This document shows positions 8,427 through 16,744 of a stretch of 64,000 nt of DNA, piece by piece. A program made the position numbers and the translations under genes. Numbering within the stretch: position 1 is the first letter of the stretch; the number at the start of each line of letters is the position of its first letter. The notes under the pieces are model-generated. The model was not told the DNA's origin and did no database searches. It was given only the letters and a program-made list of their open reading frames with translations. Source of the DNA: Streptomyces humi (GTDB taxonomy: Bacteria > Actinomycetota > Actinomycetes > Streptomycetales > Streptomycetaceae); the NCBI RefSeq assembly GCF_001005085.2, contig NZ_LBMU02000136.1:1-64000 (forward strand). Reading direction: 5' to 3'.

Positions 8427-9446
8427 TCACCGCAGGTCGCGGAGCTGAAGAAGGTACGCGGCAGTCAGGGCGACGGCGCGGTCCTCGTCGTGCGACAGCT
8501 CCACCAGAGCACGGGACGCCGTGGTCCCGGGGATGTCCGCCAGCGCCTGGGTCAGCCGTCCGCGCGCAGGCGCTCCGGTGCTTCCGTGGCCGAGCCGGTC
8601 CACCAGCCCGGCCGCGATCCGCTCCGTCGTCGCCGCGTCGATCGCCAGCATGCTCAGTGCGTCAGCCGCGTCCGTGTCGTTCCTCCCCTCCACGATCATG
8701 TCGATGAGCGTCGGTACCGCGTCGAACACGCCACGGGTCCCGAGCGCCAGAGCCGCATGCCCGCGGATCGTCACGTCGGGGTCCGCCAGGGCGTCGCCCA
8801 GCCACGCGGTCGCCTCGGCGCCGGGCATCTCGGCGAGAGCTCGGACCGCGCGCTCCCGCACCGCGGCCACCGGCGATCCGAGGCCTTTCGCGAGCAGTGC
8901 GGGACCGCCGTCGTCGCCGGATCGCGCCAGCGCCCAGCGCAGGGCGCCGGCGACGTTGGGCTCCGTCTCGCTGAGCGCCGCCTCGACCAGGGCCTCCACG
9001 GGCAGCGGAACCTCGGCGCTGGCGGACAGGGCCGTGCGCTGGCGCACCTCGGCGCTCTTCGCCCCGAGTCCCTGGAGAAGCGCGACGATCTGGAGGACGT
9101 CCTCCCAGCCCGTCGGCTCCGCGGCATCGATCCGACGGAGGCGCGTGAGCAGCTCGGTCTCGGCCGCGATGCGGTCGCGCGCCTGACCGACGAGGTCGGC
9201 GACGAGCGCCGAAGGCATGAAACCGGGATCGTCGAGCGCCCGCCCGATCTCACGCAACGACATACCCAGCGACCGCAGACTCTCGATGTGGAAGATCCGC
9301 CGGATGTCCTCGCCGGAGTACTCCCGATAGCCGGAGCCCGTACGGCCCGAGGGTCGCACCAGGCCGAGCGATTCGTAGTGCCGGAGCATGCGGGCACTGA
9401 CCCCGGACCGTCTCGACACCTCACCGATCAGCACGGTTCTCATCAT
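8427..9446 (-). CDS. MerR-family regulator fused to HEAT-repeat domain
   Basis: A 339-residue protein. Residues 5-75 are a MerR DNA-binding domain (IGEVSRRSGVSARMLRHYES, then GYREYSGEDIRRIFHIESLR) followed by a dimerisation helix to about 125. Instead of a small ligand domain, residues 145-335 are alpha-helical HEAT-type repeats (for example AVRERAVRALAEMPG, VTIRGHAALALGTRG, RAVALTAAYLLQL). The start overlaps the stop of the upstream HEAT gene by 4 bp. The architecture suggests a regulator whose sensory input is a protein or large surface rather than a small molecule. The pair is probably autoregulated from the MerR-type operator at 10140-10160. Confidence 0.85.
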   Translation of the reverse strand: MMRTVLIGEVSRRSGVSARMLRHYESLGLVRPSGRTGSGYREYSGEDIRRIFHIESLRSLGMSLREIGRALDDPGFMPSALVADLVGQARDRIAAETELLTRLRRIDAAEPTGWEDVLQIVALLQGLGAKSAEVRQRTALSASAEVPLPVEALVEAALSETEPNVAGALRWALARSGDDGGPALLAKGLGSPVAAVRERAVRALAEMPGAEATAWLGDALADPDVTIRGHAALALGTRGVFDAVPTLIDMIVEGRNDTDAADALSMLAIDAATTERIAAGLVDRLGHGSTGAPARGRLTQALADIPGTTASRALVELSHDEDRAVALTAAYLLQLRDLR

Positions 9447-10111
9447 CCGCCCTGAGGGGCACCGGTGACGGCCACAACCCGTTTGGCCTCCTCGATCGCC
9501 GATTCGAATCCGGTGTCCGGGTCCCGCAGCAGCCGTTGCGTGGCGAGCGCGTGCGTCCGCACGTGTGGGTCAGGGCTCGTCGTCGCGACCCGCAGAGTCG
9601 GTGTGATCAGTTCTCCCAGGGCGGCCAGCGCCTGACTGAGACTCAGCTGTGTCTCCTGGTCGCCGCGCCCGAGCTGGGTCGCCAGGACTGCGGCCAGCTG
9701 GGGCTCCTCGCCTTCCGGTACGAGCACGGTCGCGGCCCGCCAGGCACTCCTCGCCACCTCGGGGTCCGTGTCCGACAACAGCGCCCGCGTGATCGCCGGC
9801 CACGCCTGCCGGTCCCCGATCTTGGACAGCGTGTGCAGCGCCTGGCTGCGTGCCTGCGCACGCTCCGAGCGGACTTCGCGGAGCAGCTCGGGAAGCGTCA
9901 GGGACACCGGATGGCGGGTGAGTGCCCAGGTCAACATGTCGCGGACGAAGAACTCGGGCTCTACGGCGCACCGCTCGACGAGCTTGCCGACGAAGGACGG
10001 GTCGGGCGCCGTACCGACTGCCAGAGCAGCCTGCAATCGTACAGACGAACGACTGTCTTCCAATGCCCGGAGCGCTCGTGCCGCATCCGTGCCCTGTCTC
10101 GTCATGGCCAT
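9443..10111 (-). CDS. HEAT-repeat protein
   Basis: A 222-residue protein built almost entirely of HEAT-like helical pairs: SSVRLQAALAVGTAPDPSFV near residue 20, AQARSQALHTLSKIGDRQAW near 90, DPEVARSAWRAATVLV near 120 and DPHVRTHALATQRLL near 185. It has no signal peptide, membrane segment or catalytic motif. I chose the ATG at 10111 because a full AGGAGG lies 8 bp before it; a GTG at 10120 overlaps that site and is rejected. It precedes and overlaps the MerR-HEAT gene by 4 bp and may bind or modulate it, since both are made of the same repeat type. Confidence 0.8.
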   Translation of the reverse strand: MAMTRQGTDAARALRALEDSRSSVRLQAALAVGTAPDPSFVGKLVERCAVEPEFFVRDMLTWALTRHPVSLTLPELLREVRSERAQARSQALHTLSKIGDRQAWPAITRALLSDTDPEVARSAWRAATVLVPEGEEPQLAAVLATQLGRGDQETQLSLSQALAALGELITPTLRVATTSPDPHVRTHALATQRLLRDPDTGFESAIEEAKRVVAVTGAPQGG

Positions 10112-10139
10112 CGGGACCACCTCCTGGGAGGCAGTGAAG

Positions 10140-10160
10140 ACCTTGTCACCGTGTCAAGGT
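10140..10160. promoter_or_regulatory. MerR-type operator upstream of the HEAT/MerR-HEAT pair
   Basis: A 21-bp imperfect palindrome with half-sites ACCTTGTCAC (10140-10149) and GTGTCAAGGT (10151-10160), nine of ten positions complementary. On the minus strand it starts inside a -35-like TTGACC (10163-10158), and a weak -10 candidate lies about 19 bp further on. Long-spacer promoters with ACCTTG...CAAGGT-type dyads are the hallmark of MerR-controlled promoters. It lies 29 bp before the HEAT start codon. Confidence 0.78.
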
Positions 10161-10338
10161 CAAACGGGGTTCGAGCAGCCGTGAAGACCGGGAAGCGCAC
10201 GTCCGCAGGCAACACATCACCCGATCGGCCTACACGGGTGTCGTTCCCGGGTGCGGCGTCCCCCGTTCGGTCGCATGGTGAAAGTGTCGGCTTGCCGTCA
10301 AGTGACCGTCGTGATCGCCAGCTTCGCGGGGAGACGTC

Positions 10339-10554
10339 GTGATCGTGATAGCTCTGCTCGCCCCGATGGTCCCGCTGCTTCTGCTGTTCGGGCTGCCCAT
10401 TCTGGAAGACCGCCTTTTCCCGCCATCAGCACCTCCGCAAGAACAGCTCCCGCCGGAACCGGCTGACTGCGACCAGTGTGCCTGCCATTCCGGTGAGCCC
10501 TCCGTGCTCGGCAGTGCGCCGTCGGGTCTACCGCGAGGCGGGCCGGACCGCTAG
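10339..10554 (+). CDS. Small membrane-anchored protein
   Basis: A 71-residue protein with one N-terminal hydrophobic segment (IVIALLAPMVPLLLLFGLPI) followed by a Pro-rich, weakly charged tail with a Cys-X2-Cys-X-Cys cluster (DCDQCACH). The GTG start is preceded by GGGGAGA at good spacing. Short proteins beginning MIVIALLAP followed by LEDxLFP are familiar in Streptomyces genomes; no function is known to me. Confidence 0.6.
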   Translation: MIVIALLAPMVPLLLLFGLPILEDRLFPPSAPPQEQLPPEPADCDQCACHSGEPSVLGSAPSGLPRGGPDR

Positions 10555-10620
10555 AAGACGGGGGTCGAGCAGACGACCGGGCTCCGCGATGCCGGTAGCC
10601 CCCCACCTGAGCCGACCCCC

Positions 10621-11010
10621 TCATGCGCTGTGACCAGCGGGCATGGCCGAGGACCACACGCCGAACCACTGATCGGCGCCGTACTCCTCGAACAGCGCCA
10701 CCTCCGTGAACCCCAGCCTCGCCGCGAGACGCATGGCGCGGCCATTGGCGGTCTGGGTGCAGAGCACCACCGGTTCGTCCGGAAGAACGCCGGTGAACCA
10801 GTCGAGTGCCGCCGCACACGCCTCGGCGGCGTACCCGTGCCCCCATACCTGCGGCAGGAACATGTAACCGAGCTCGGCCTCCTCGCCCTCCGGACGGACA
10901 TGACCCGGACGCCCCGCGTCGCGCCGATCGAGCAGTTGGACGAAGCCGATCATCGCCCCGTCCAGGTCGACCACGAAGAGGCCGGGGCGCCGCCCTGGGA
11001 CGTCTGGCAC
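10621..11010 (-). pseudogene. GNAT acetyltransferase lacking its N-terminus
   Basis: The 129-residue frame holds the acetyl-CoA-binding half of a RimJ/RimL-type N-acetyltransferase: LGYMFLPQVWGHGYAAEACA near residue 47, then NGRAMRLAARLGFTEVALF near 89. Full-length relatives have roughly 45-50 more residues carrying strand 1 and helix 1. Here the frame begins at a GTG (11010) just before the strand GLFVVDLDGAMIGFVQL. The missing part would lie where a truncated hydrolase gene of opposite strand begins at about 11013. Function is probably lost. Confidence 0.65.
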
Positions 11011-11012
11011 CG

Positions 11013-11387
11013 AGAGAGGCCGCCGCGGCGTTCCTCGGCGGCGGCCCGGTCGGCGAGGGCTGGGCCGCCGGACTGGAGGAACGTGACGGCGCCTGGTGGC
11101 CGCGTTTCGACCGCGACGTGATGGTCGACTCTCTGGCGGGGAACGCCCGGCGTTCCTACTGGGACGAGTGGGCGAGCATCACCTGCCCGACGCTGGCCGT
11201 GCTCGGCCAGTCCGGCATCATCTCTCCGGAGGAATGCGGCGAGATGCTCCAACAGCGGCCGGAGACAGTGGCCTTGAGCCTGCCGGGGGCCGGACACGAC
11301 CTTCATCTGGAACAGCCCGACACCCTGCTGGACGCGCTCGAACGGTTCCTCGGAGACACCTTCGAGCCTCCCGGCCCCCACCGGTAG
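11013..11387 (+). pseudogene. Alpha/beta-hydrolase C-terminal fragment
   Basis: From about 11013 the plus strand encodes the C-terminal half of an alpha/beta hydrolase. It has a cap-region helix (GNARRSYWDEWASI), the strand TCPTLAVLGQSG that normally precedes the catalytic acid, and PGAGHDLHLEQPDTLLDAL with the catalytic His. The nucleophile elbow (G-x-S-x-G) and everything before it are missing, and no start codon with a ribosome-binding site precedes the homologous part. It abuts the truncated GNAT gene head to head. Confidence 0.65.
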
Positions 11388-11493
11388 GCGCCTCGCATCA
11401 GTCCGGCGGCCCTGCGCAGCCGCTTGGCGAAGCCGCGCTGCTGGGGCAGGCAGGGGAGGATGTGGCGGACCACACCACCGGGAGGAACTCGCC

Positions 11494-11883
11494 GTGTCAT
11501 ACCCGCAACCACTCACCCCCGAGGAGAGCCTCGCCGACGTGAAGAGGCGGCTGAGCCTCCCGCGTATCGTCGTGATCTGCGGCTCCACCCGTTTCATGAC
11601 CGAGATGACCGAGGCCGATCTGCGGGAGACCGTGGCCGGGAGGATTGTCGTCAAGCCGGGTTGCGACATGAAGTCGTCGCACCCGCTTTGGTCCGATCCT
11701 GCCGAGGCCGAGGTGCTGAAGGTTCGACTCGACGATCTGCACCGAGCGAAGATCCGGCTCGCTGATGACGTGCTCGTGGTCGGCGACTACATCGGAGACA
11801 GCACCCGAGCCGAGATCGCCTACGCCCGGTCGCTGGGCAAGCCCGTGCGGTTCACGCACCCCGAAGTGGACCCCGACACCTGA
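11494..11883 (+). CDS. Nucleoside 2-deoxyribosyltransferase-like protein
   Basis: A 129-residue protein with a Rossmann-like start IVVICGSTRFM near residue 25. A C-terminal block, LADDVLVVGDYIGDSTRAEIAYARSLGKPV, is typical of the nucleoside 2-deoxyribosyltransferase/DUF4406 superfamily, where the Glu in the AEIAYA helix is part of the active-site region. Members cleave N-glycosidic bonds or modify nucleotides, but many are uncharacterised. The GTG start has GGGAGGAA upstream. It is a single gene between debris and a DUF6584 gene; the substrate cannot be told. Confidence 0.7.
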   Translation: MSYPQPLTPEESLADVKRRLSLPRIVVICGSTRFMTEMTEADLRETVAGRIVVKPGCDMKSSHPLWSDPAEAEVLKVRLDDLHRAKIRLADDVLVVGDYIGDSTRAEIAYARSLGKPVRFTHPEVDPDT

Positions 11884-12021
11884 CCGCTCACCCCCGCACC
11901 CCCCCGCAGGCACCCGCTGGACCTGGTCATTCAGGCGTTGCCTGCTGGTAACTGGCGATGTTCCCTCTTGGGCGGCGAAACCAGGTCGACATGGGTGAGG
12001 GCGGTACCCGATCATGCGTTC

Positions 12022-12549
12022 GTGCCCCTGAGAGAGACCCTTGCCCGAGTCGATGCAGACCTGGCCGCCGGCCGGGTTCCCGTCGCGCGCCAGCGCCTGC
12101 GCGGTCTCATCTCGTCCTTCCCGCACGACCTGACGCTTCGCCGTCGTCTGGCCGAGGTGTACCGGCTCTACGGCGACGCCGCCGAGGCTGGACGCTGGAT
12201 GTACCTCGACGAGGACCGGAACGCCGACGAGACCGCTGCCTTCGAGGCGCGGTACGGGTCTCCTGGGTGGCGGATGAAAGCCCTCGCCTGGCAGGGCCCC
12301 GAGGCGAAGGCCGCCACCGTCTTCGCCACGGAGCAGCTGGTCGCGGTGCGGACCGCGTGCGCCGAGGAGTTGGGGCACCCCGTCGACTGGGACGACCCCG
12401 CCTCCTACCGGGACGACCTGGAAGGGCAGCACGAGGCGCCCTCCGAGCCGTGGACCGTCGGCGGCGTGCTGGCGGGCGCCGGCTGCCTGGTGGCGACCCT
12501 TGCGGTCCTGGCGATCTGGGTGAACGGCCTCGTTGCCCTCTTCGACTGA
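12022..12549 (+). CDS. DUF6584-type protein with C-terminal membrane segment
   Basis: About 175 residues. The first 60 contain LRETLARVDADLAAGRVPVARQRLRGLISSFPHDL and LRRRLAEVYRLYGDAAEAGRWMYL, a TPR-like pair characteristic of a conserved Streptomyces family I recall as DUF6584. The C-terminus has a hydrophobic segment (VGGVLAGAGCLVATLAVLAIWV), so the protein is tail-anchored. The GTG at 12022 matches the family start; an in-frame ATG at 11938 would add 28 unconserved residues. Function unknown. Confidence 0.7.
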   Translation: MPLRETLARVDADLAAGRVPVARQRLRGLISSFPHDLTLRRRLAEVYRLYGDAAEAGRWMYLDEDRNADETAAFEARYGSPGWRMKALAWQGPEAKAATVFATEQLVAVRTACAEELGHPVDWDDPASYRDDLEGQHEAPSEPWTVGGVLAGAGCLVATLAVLAIWVNGLVALFD

Positions 12550-12643
12550 AGTGTTCGCCGCCCGGCAGGACTGTCGGCGTGGTGGGCCCACACGGTCGAG
12601 GCGCCGCGTCGGCACATCCCGACTTCAGCCGTGCACCACACCG

Positions 12644-13192
12644 TTAGTCGCTCTTCGGTCCAATGCCGTTGGTCCTGGTGGGAGTTCCCTCGGGGGTGAA
12701 CGAGTCGTGGAAGGTGAAGGCGTGCGGCGCGGAGCCGTGGTCGTGGAGGTGCTCCAGCCTGGAAACCCCGTCCCGCCAGACGGGTATCACGCCGTCGGGG
12801 ACCCACCAGAACACGTAATTCGGGTGCCCCGTCCTCTCGAACCAGTCGTAACGCCTGTTCAGCGCCTCACGGTGCAGACCGGTGTAGACGGCGTCGAAGA
12901 CGGGGCGCGGGCCGGTCCAGAGCGAGAGGGTCGCGGCCAGGGCAGTGGTTTCCACCGTACGGCCCTTGTCGTACCAGGTGGGTACGTCGAACTCTCCCCA
13001 TGCACCCCAGTCCGCCCCGAAGAGCGCGCCCCGGTCCCCGTCTGCCGCTTCAGCGTGCGCGACGTACCCGGGCTGCCGGCTGATCTTCCGGTAGACGGCC
13101 GCACCGATGTCGTAGAACTCGCGCGTGAGAGGTGCCGGTTCGGCGAGAGGTGATTTCAGGACGCCGAACGTGTACAGAGCAAGATGGGGCAT
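12644..13192 (-). CDS. DUF3291 domain protein
   Basis: A 182-residue protein starting MPHLALYTFGVLKSPLAEP, followed by FYDIGAAVYRKISRQPGYVA, LSLWTGPRPVFDAVYTGLHREAL and YVFWWVPDGVIPVWRDGVSRLEHL. This pattern fits DUF3291, a ferredoxin-like-fold family related to antibiotic-biosynthesis-monooxygenase-like proteins. Trp and Tyr are numerous. It is transcribed alone and converges with the DUF6584 gene. The biochemical role is unknown. Confidence 0.75.
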   Translation of the reverse strand: MPHLALYTFGVLKSPLAEPAPLTREFYDIGAAVYRKISRQPGYVAHAEAADGDRGALFGADWGAWGEFDVPTWYDKGRTVETTALAATLSLWTGPRPVFDAVYTGLHREALNRRYDWFERTGHPNYVFWWVPDGVIPVWRDGVSRLEHLHDHGSAPHAFTFHDSFTPEGTPTRTNGIGPKSD

Positions 13193-13536
13193 GAGTCGTC
13201 TCTCCCTGGTCGGTGGTAGCTGGAAGGAACCCCTGAGCGGCCGTGACGATCACCGAGGACCAGGTGAAGGTAGCTGGCTCTGCGAGCCATGTCGAAGTTG
13301 CGTTTTCCCTGTCCAAATGGCCTCTCGCACATCCCCCTGCGGAGACTGGGACGCCGGTGCGTCCCCGTGCCTGACACCCGAGAAGAGCGATCCGCTGACC
13401 ACCAGGAGGGACGCGCTGATCTCGGCCTTCAGCCCGGGGACACAGGAGTCAGGTGGACGCGCTTGTCGTCACGCCCGTCGATGCGACTTCCGGTGCGGCT
13501 CCGATCCCTTGAGCCCGGTGGCAGAGGTTGCCTGCG
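13193..13536. other. Gene-free interval
   Basis: This 344-bp interval separates the DUF3291 gene from the end of the ctaD unit; both are read leftwards. It should hold the DUF3291 promoter near 13200-13260 and the terminator of the ctaD operon. I see no strong dyad, no coding-biased frame and no RNA gene in it. Confidence 0.5.
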
Positions 13537-13902
13537 TCAGCGGATCAGGGACACCGCCGCCGAGAGAACCAGACCGGCGCAGACGGCCAGCGTCCATCCC
13601 GTACAGCGCAGACGCAGCGAGCGGTAGCGCCGCTCGTACTCTCCGCGCAGGGACCGGCACCGGGCGGCGATCCGTTCGAGATCCTGCCGTGCCCGGCGCA
13701 GGCTGTCCTCGACGTGGTGGCGTTCGACCTCGTGGCGCTGGGACGTGGTCAGCCAGTCCATGCGTTCGGTGAACTCCCGCGCCCGCCGTTCGGCCTCGGC
13801 GATCGTGGCCTGCCACAACAGGTATCCCTCGGCCTGGTTGGCGAGGTCCCCGCCTGCTCCCGGCGGCTGTCCGTCTCGCACGCGATGTTCCGCGTCGGTC
13901 AT
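13537..13902 (-). CDS. Small coiled-coil membrane protein coupled to ctaD
   Basis: A 121-residue protein: an acidic/polar lead, a long helix rich in Arg/Glu (residues 35-95, for example AEAERRAREFTERMDWL and RRARQDLERIAARCRSL) that should form a coiled coil, and a single C-terminal membrane segment (WTLAVCAGLVLSAAVSLI). Its ATG overlaps the ctaD stop by 4 bp (ATGA), so it is co-translated with cytochrome oxidase subunit I. This position suggests an accessory or assembly factor of this oxidase, but the sequence matches no cta subunit I know. Confidence 0.7.
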   Translation of the reverse strand: MTDAEHRVRDGQPPGAGGDLANQAEGYLLWQATIAEAERRAREFTERMDWLTTSQRHEVERHHVEDSLRRARQDLERIAARCRSLRGEYERRYRSLRLRCTGWTLAVCAGLVLSAAVSLIR

Positions 13903-15593
13903 GTGTGGAGCCTGTGGGCTTCGGCCTCGGCGATGGCGATGTCCGGGTGGTGCAGGTCGAACGCCGGGGACTCGGAGCGGATGCGGGGCAGCGTGACGAA
14001 GTTGTGCCGCGGGGGCGGGCAGGAGGTGGCCCACTCCAGCGAACGGCCGTAACCCCACGGGTCGTCGACGCCGACCGGCTTGCCGTAGCGGGCGGTCTTC
14101 CACACGTTGTAGAGGAACGGCAGGATCGACAGGCCGAGCAGGAACGAGGCGATGGACGAGACGGTGTTCAGGGTGGTGAAGCCGTCGGCCGCCAGGTAGT
14201 CGGCGTAACGACGCGGCATGCCCTCGGCGCCCAGCCAGTGCTGCACCAGGAAGGTGCCGTGGAAGCCGACGAACAGCGTCCAGAAGGTGATCTTGCCGAG
14301 CCGCTCGTCGAGCATCTTGCCCGTCATCTTCGGCCACCAGAAGTGGAAGCCGGAGAACATCGCGAAGACGACCGTACCGAAGACCACGTAGTGGAAGTGG
14401 GCCACCACGAAGTACGAGTCGGAGACGTGGAAGTCCATCGGGGGCGAGGCCAGGATGACACCGGTCAGACCACCGAAGAGGAACGTCACGAGGAAGCCCG
14501 CCGCCCACAGCATGGGTGTCTCGAAGGACAGCGAGCCCTTCCACATGGTGCCGATCCAGTTGAAGAACTTCACACCGGTCGGTACCGCGATCAGGAAGGT
14601 CATGAAGGAGAAGAACGGCAGCAGCACACCGCCGGTGACGTACATGTGGTGGGCCCACACCGTCACGGACAGACCGGCGATCGCGATCGTCGCGGCCACC
14701 AGACCCATGTAGCCGAAGATCGGCTTGCGGGAGAAGACCGGGATGACCTCGGTGATGATGCCGAAGAACGGCAGCGCGATGATGTACACCTCCGGGTGGC
14801 CGAAGAACCAGAAGAGGTGTTGCCAGAGCAGCGCTCCGCCGTTCGCCGCGTCGAAGACGTGTGCCCCGAACTTCCGGTCCGCCTCCAGCGCGAACAGCGC
14901 GGCGGCGAGGACGGGGAAGGCGAAGAGGACCAGGACGGCGGTCAGCAGCACGTTCCACACGAAGATCGGCATGCGGAACATGGTCATGCCCGGCGCACGC
15001 ATGCAGATGATCGTGGTGATGAAGTTGACCGCGCCGAGGATGGTGCCGAAGCCGGAGAAGGCCAGACCCATGATCCACATGTCGGCGCCGAGACCCGGCG
15101 AGCGGATGGCGTCCGACAGCGGGGAGTAGGCGAACCAGCCGAAGTCGGCCGCGCCCTGCGGGGTGAGGAAGCCGCCGACGGCGATGGTCGAGCCGAACAG
15201 GTAGAGCCAGTAGGCGAACATGTTCAGCCGCGGGAAGGCGACGTCCGGCGCGCCGATCTGGAGCGGCATGATCCAGTTCGTGAAGCCGGCGAACAGCGGC
15301 GTCGCGAACATCAGCAGCATGACCGTGCCGTGCATCGTGAACGCCTGGTTGTACTGCTCTTGAGAGATGATCTGCAAGCCCGGCCGGGCGAGCTCGGCGC
15401 GCATGAGCAGCGCCATGACACCGCCGATCAGGAAGAACGCGAACGACGTGGTCAGATACAGCGTTCCGATGGTCTTGTGGTCGGTGGTGGTCAGCCACTT
15501 GATCACGACATTGCCCGGCTGCCGGCCACGGAGTGGCACTTCGCTCTCGTAGTAGTCGGCGGCCGGATGGTCCGGATCGTTGAGAACAGTCAC
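13899..15593 (-). CDS. ctaD: Cytochrome c oxidase subunit I (aa3-type), orphan copy
   Basis: A 564-residue, twelve-helix haem-copper oxidase subunit I. Diagnostic segments in order: FTMHGTVMLLMF with a haem a ligand His, LFWFFGHPEVYIIALPFFGI with the CuB His and the cross-linked Tyr, VWAHHMYVTG with the His-His CuB ligands, and VVAHFHYVVFGTVVFAMF with the haem a3 and a ligands. I prefer the GTG at 15593 because AAGGATGA lies about 8 bp upstream; the in-frame ATG at 15602 leaves almost no spacing. Genes for subunits II, III and IV and for the bc1 complex are absent, so this is a second, unlinked subunit I that must borrow partners encoded elsewhere. Confidence 0.92.
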   Translation of the reverse strand: MTVLNDPDHPAADYYESEVPLRGRQPGNVVIKWLTTTDHKTIGTLYLTTSFAFFLIGGVMALLMRAELARPGLQIISQEQYNQAFTMHGTVMLLMFATPLFAGFTNWIMPLQIGAPDVAFPRLNMFAYWLYLFGSTIAVGGFLTPQGAADFGWFAYSPLSDAIRSPGLGADMWIMGLAFSGFGTILGAVNFITTIICMRAPGMTMFRMPIFVWNVLLTAVLVLFAFPVLAAALFALEADRKFGAHVFDAANGGALLWQHLFWFFGHPEVYIIALPFFGIITEVIPVFSRKPIFGYMGLVAATIAIAGLSVTVWAHHMYVTGGVLLPFFSFMTFLIAVPTGVKFFNWIGTMWKGSLSFETPMLWAAGFLVTFLFGGLTGVILASPPMDFHVSDSYFVVAHFHYVVFGTVVFAMFSGFHFWWPKMTGKMLDERLGKITFWTLFVGFHGTFLVQHWLGAEGMPRRYADYLAADGFTTLNTVSSIASFLLGLSILPFLYNVWKTARYGKPVGVDDPWGYGRSLEWATSCPPPRHNFVTLPRIRSESPAFDLHHPDIAIAEAEAHRLHT

Positions 15594-15784
15594 GGGGATC
15601 ATCCTTGCGGCTTTGGCCTGCGGGGCAGGTGCCGGATGGGCCGCCGTACCGCTGTTCGGGCGCTTGGTGTCCACGATTGGAGCAAGACCGAGCAGACGGT
15701 GAGGAAGTTCTAGGGAGGAGTCAGGCATGTGCGGCTGGGAGACAGTGGGAACCCGTGTGAGTCCACTCCGGCGGAAGCGGGCCG

Positions 15785-16432
15785 ATGAACCCAGGTGACA
15801 CCGGGGCCTCGGCATCGGCCGCGCGCCGCCGGGTGCGTTTCGAGGGCTGGATCGCAGGCGTCGGCACTTCCTCCGGGACCCGCGTCGTGCTCGGCCACTG
15901 GCAGCGGTCACCGTTCGGCGCGTTCAGTGACGTGATGCTGGAGCGGGCCGACGGTGAGCGTCTGCTGCTGGCCCCCACCAGGGAGACGGCGGAGTTCATC
16001 GGTGCCACCTACGTCTTCGACACCGTCCGTGTCGTGCCGGTGCGAGTCAGCGTCTCGGCCCACACCTGGACGGTGAATGCGGGCTCGCTGGAGCTGTGCT
16101 TCGTCACCGGACGGCGTGGGCCCCTGGGCCTGCTGCTGCGCGCCGTGCCCCGCGCGCTCGCCCGCCGTCCGGCGTGGAGCGCTCTCACGGACTGGCCGGC
16201 CCGGATGCTGCTGCGCGGAGTGCGGACCCGGGGAAGTGCTCGCGCGGGCCGCCGCGAGTGGTACGGCGCTCGGGACCTGCGGCCGATCAGCCTCGTGTCC
16301 GCGTCCTTCGAAGGCGTCGATCTGGGGGTGACGGCGCCCGTCGAACCCCCCGTGCGCTTCGGCTTCGGATCGGTGCCGGGGAAACCCGCGCTCACCCGGG
16401 TCACGACGACGGTGGACCTCGGCCCCGGGTGA
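15785..16432 (+). CDS. Conserved hypothetical protein
   Basis: A 215-residue protein I do not recognise with confidence. It is mostly beta-rich in its first half (FEGWIAGVGTSSGTRVVLGHW, DVMLERADGERLLLAPTRE, YVFDTVRVVPVRV) with an Arg-rich amphipathic middle and no signal peptide or clear membrane helix. The block FGAFSDVMLERADGERLLLA looks structured and conserved. It is divergent from ctaD with about 190 bp between them. Codon usage fits the surrounding genes, so it is very probably real. Confidence 0.6.
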   Translation: MNPGDTGASASAARRRVRFEGWIAGVGTSSGTRVVLGHWQRSPFGAFSDVMLERADGERLLLAPTRETAEFIGATYVFDTVRVVPVRVSVSAHTWTVNAGSLELCFVTGRRGPLGLLLRAVPRALARRPAWSALTDWPARMLLRGVRTRGSARAGRREWYGARDLRPISLVSASFEGVDLGVTAPVEPPVRFGFGSVPGKPALTRVTTTVDLGPG

Positions 16433-16520
16433 GAGAGGAGCCGGCCGGGTACCCGGCGGCCACGGGCACCGAGGACGGCGCCATGAGCCGGAGGACAGCG
16501 CACGGAGCATGGAGGCGATC

Positions 16521-16682
16521 ATGAGCGAGACCACACCGTCGCAGGCAGAGGGCGACGCAGGCGACGGTACGGACGGCGAGCCGGAGCAGACCGGCCGTCC
16601 CGACGTACCCAGGACCACGCCGTCACAGGCGGAGGGCGAGGACCAGGACGAGGACGAGAACGAGGACGGCGACGCCCGGTAG
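16521..16682 (+). CDS. Small acidic protein with duplicated TTPSQAEG motif
   Basis: A 53-residue, very acidic peptide. GGAGG ends 5 bp before the ATG, an excellent ribosome-binding site. The motif TTPSQAEG occurs twice (residues 4-11 and 32-39), and the C-terminus is an Asp/Glu run (EDQDEDENEDGD). It lies 88 bp after the preceding hypothetical gene on the same strand and may share its transcript. It looks like a natively disordered small protein; function unknown. Confidence 0.6.
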   Translation: MSETTPSQAEGDAGDGTDGEPEQTGRPDVPRTTPSQAEGEDQDEDENEDGDAR

Positions 16683-16744
16683 GAAGCGGTCGGCCCGCCC
16701 CGTTCTGCTGCTCCGTTCTGCTGCTCAGGAGTGAGGACGTCGTG

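Noticed and set aside
13905..15713. Long plus-strand frame of about 600 residues opposite ctaD
   Set aside because: Extremely Arg/Glu/Gly/His-biased antisense frame of a well-defined cytochrome oxidase gene.
15594..15911. N-terminal extension of CtaD to 670 residues
   Set aside because: The extra part is Arg/Pro-rich, lacks a ribosome-binding site and is absent from the family; GTG at 15593 has a proper upstream site.
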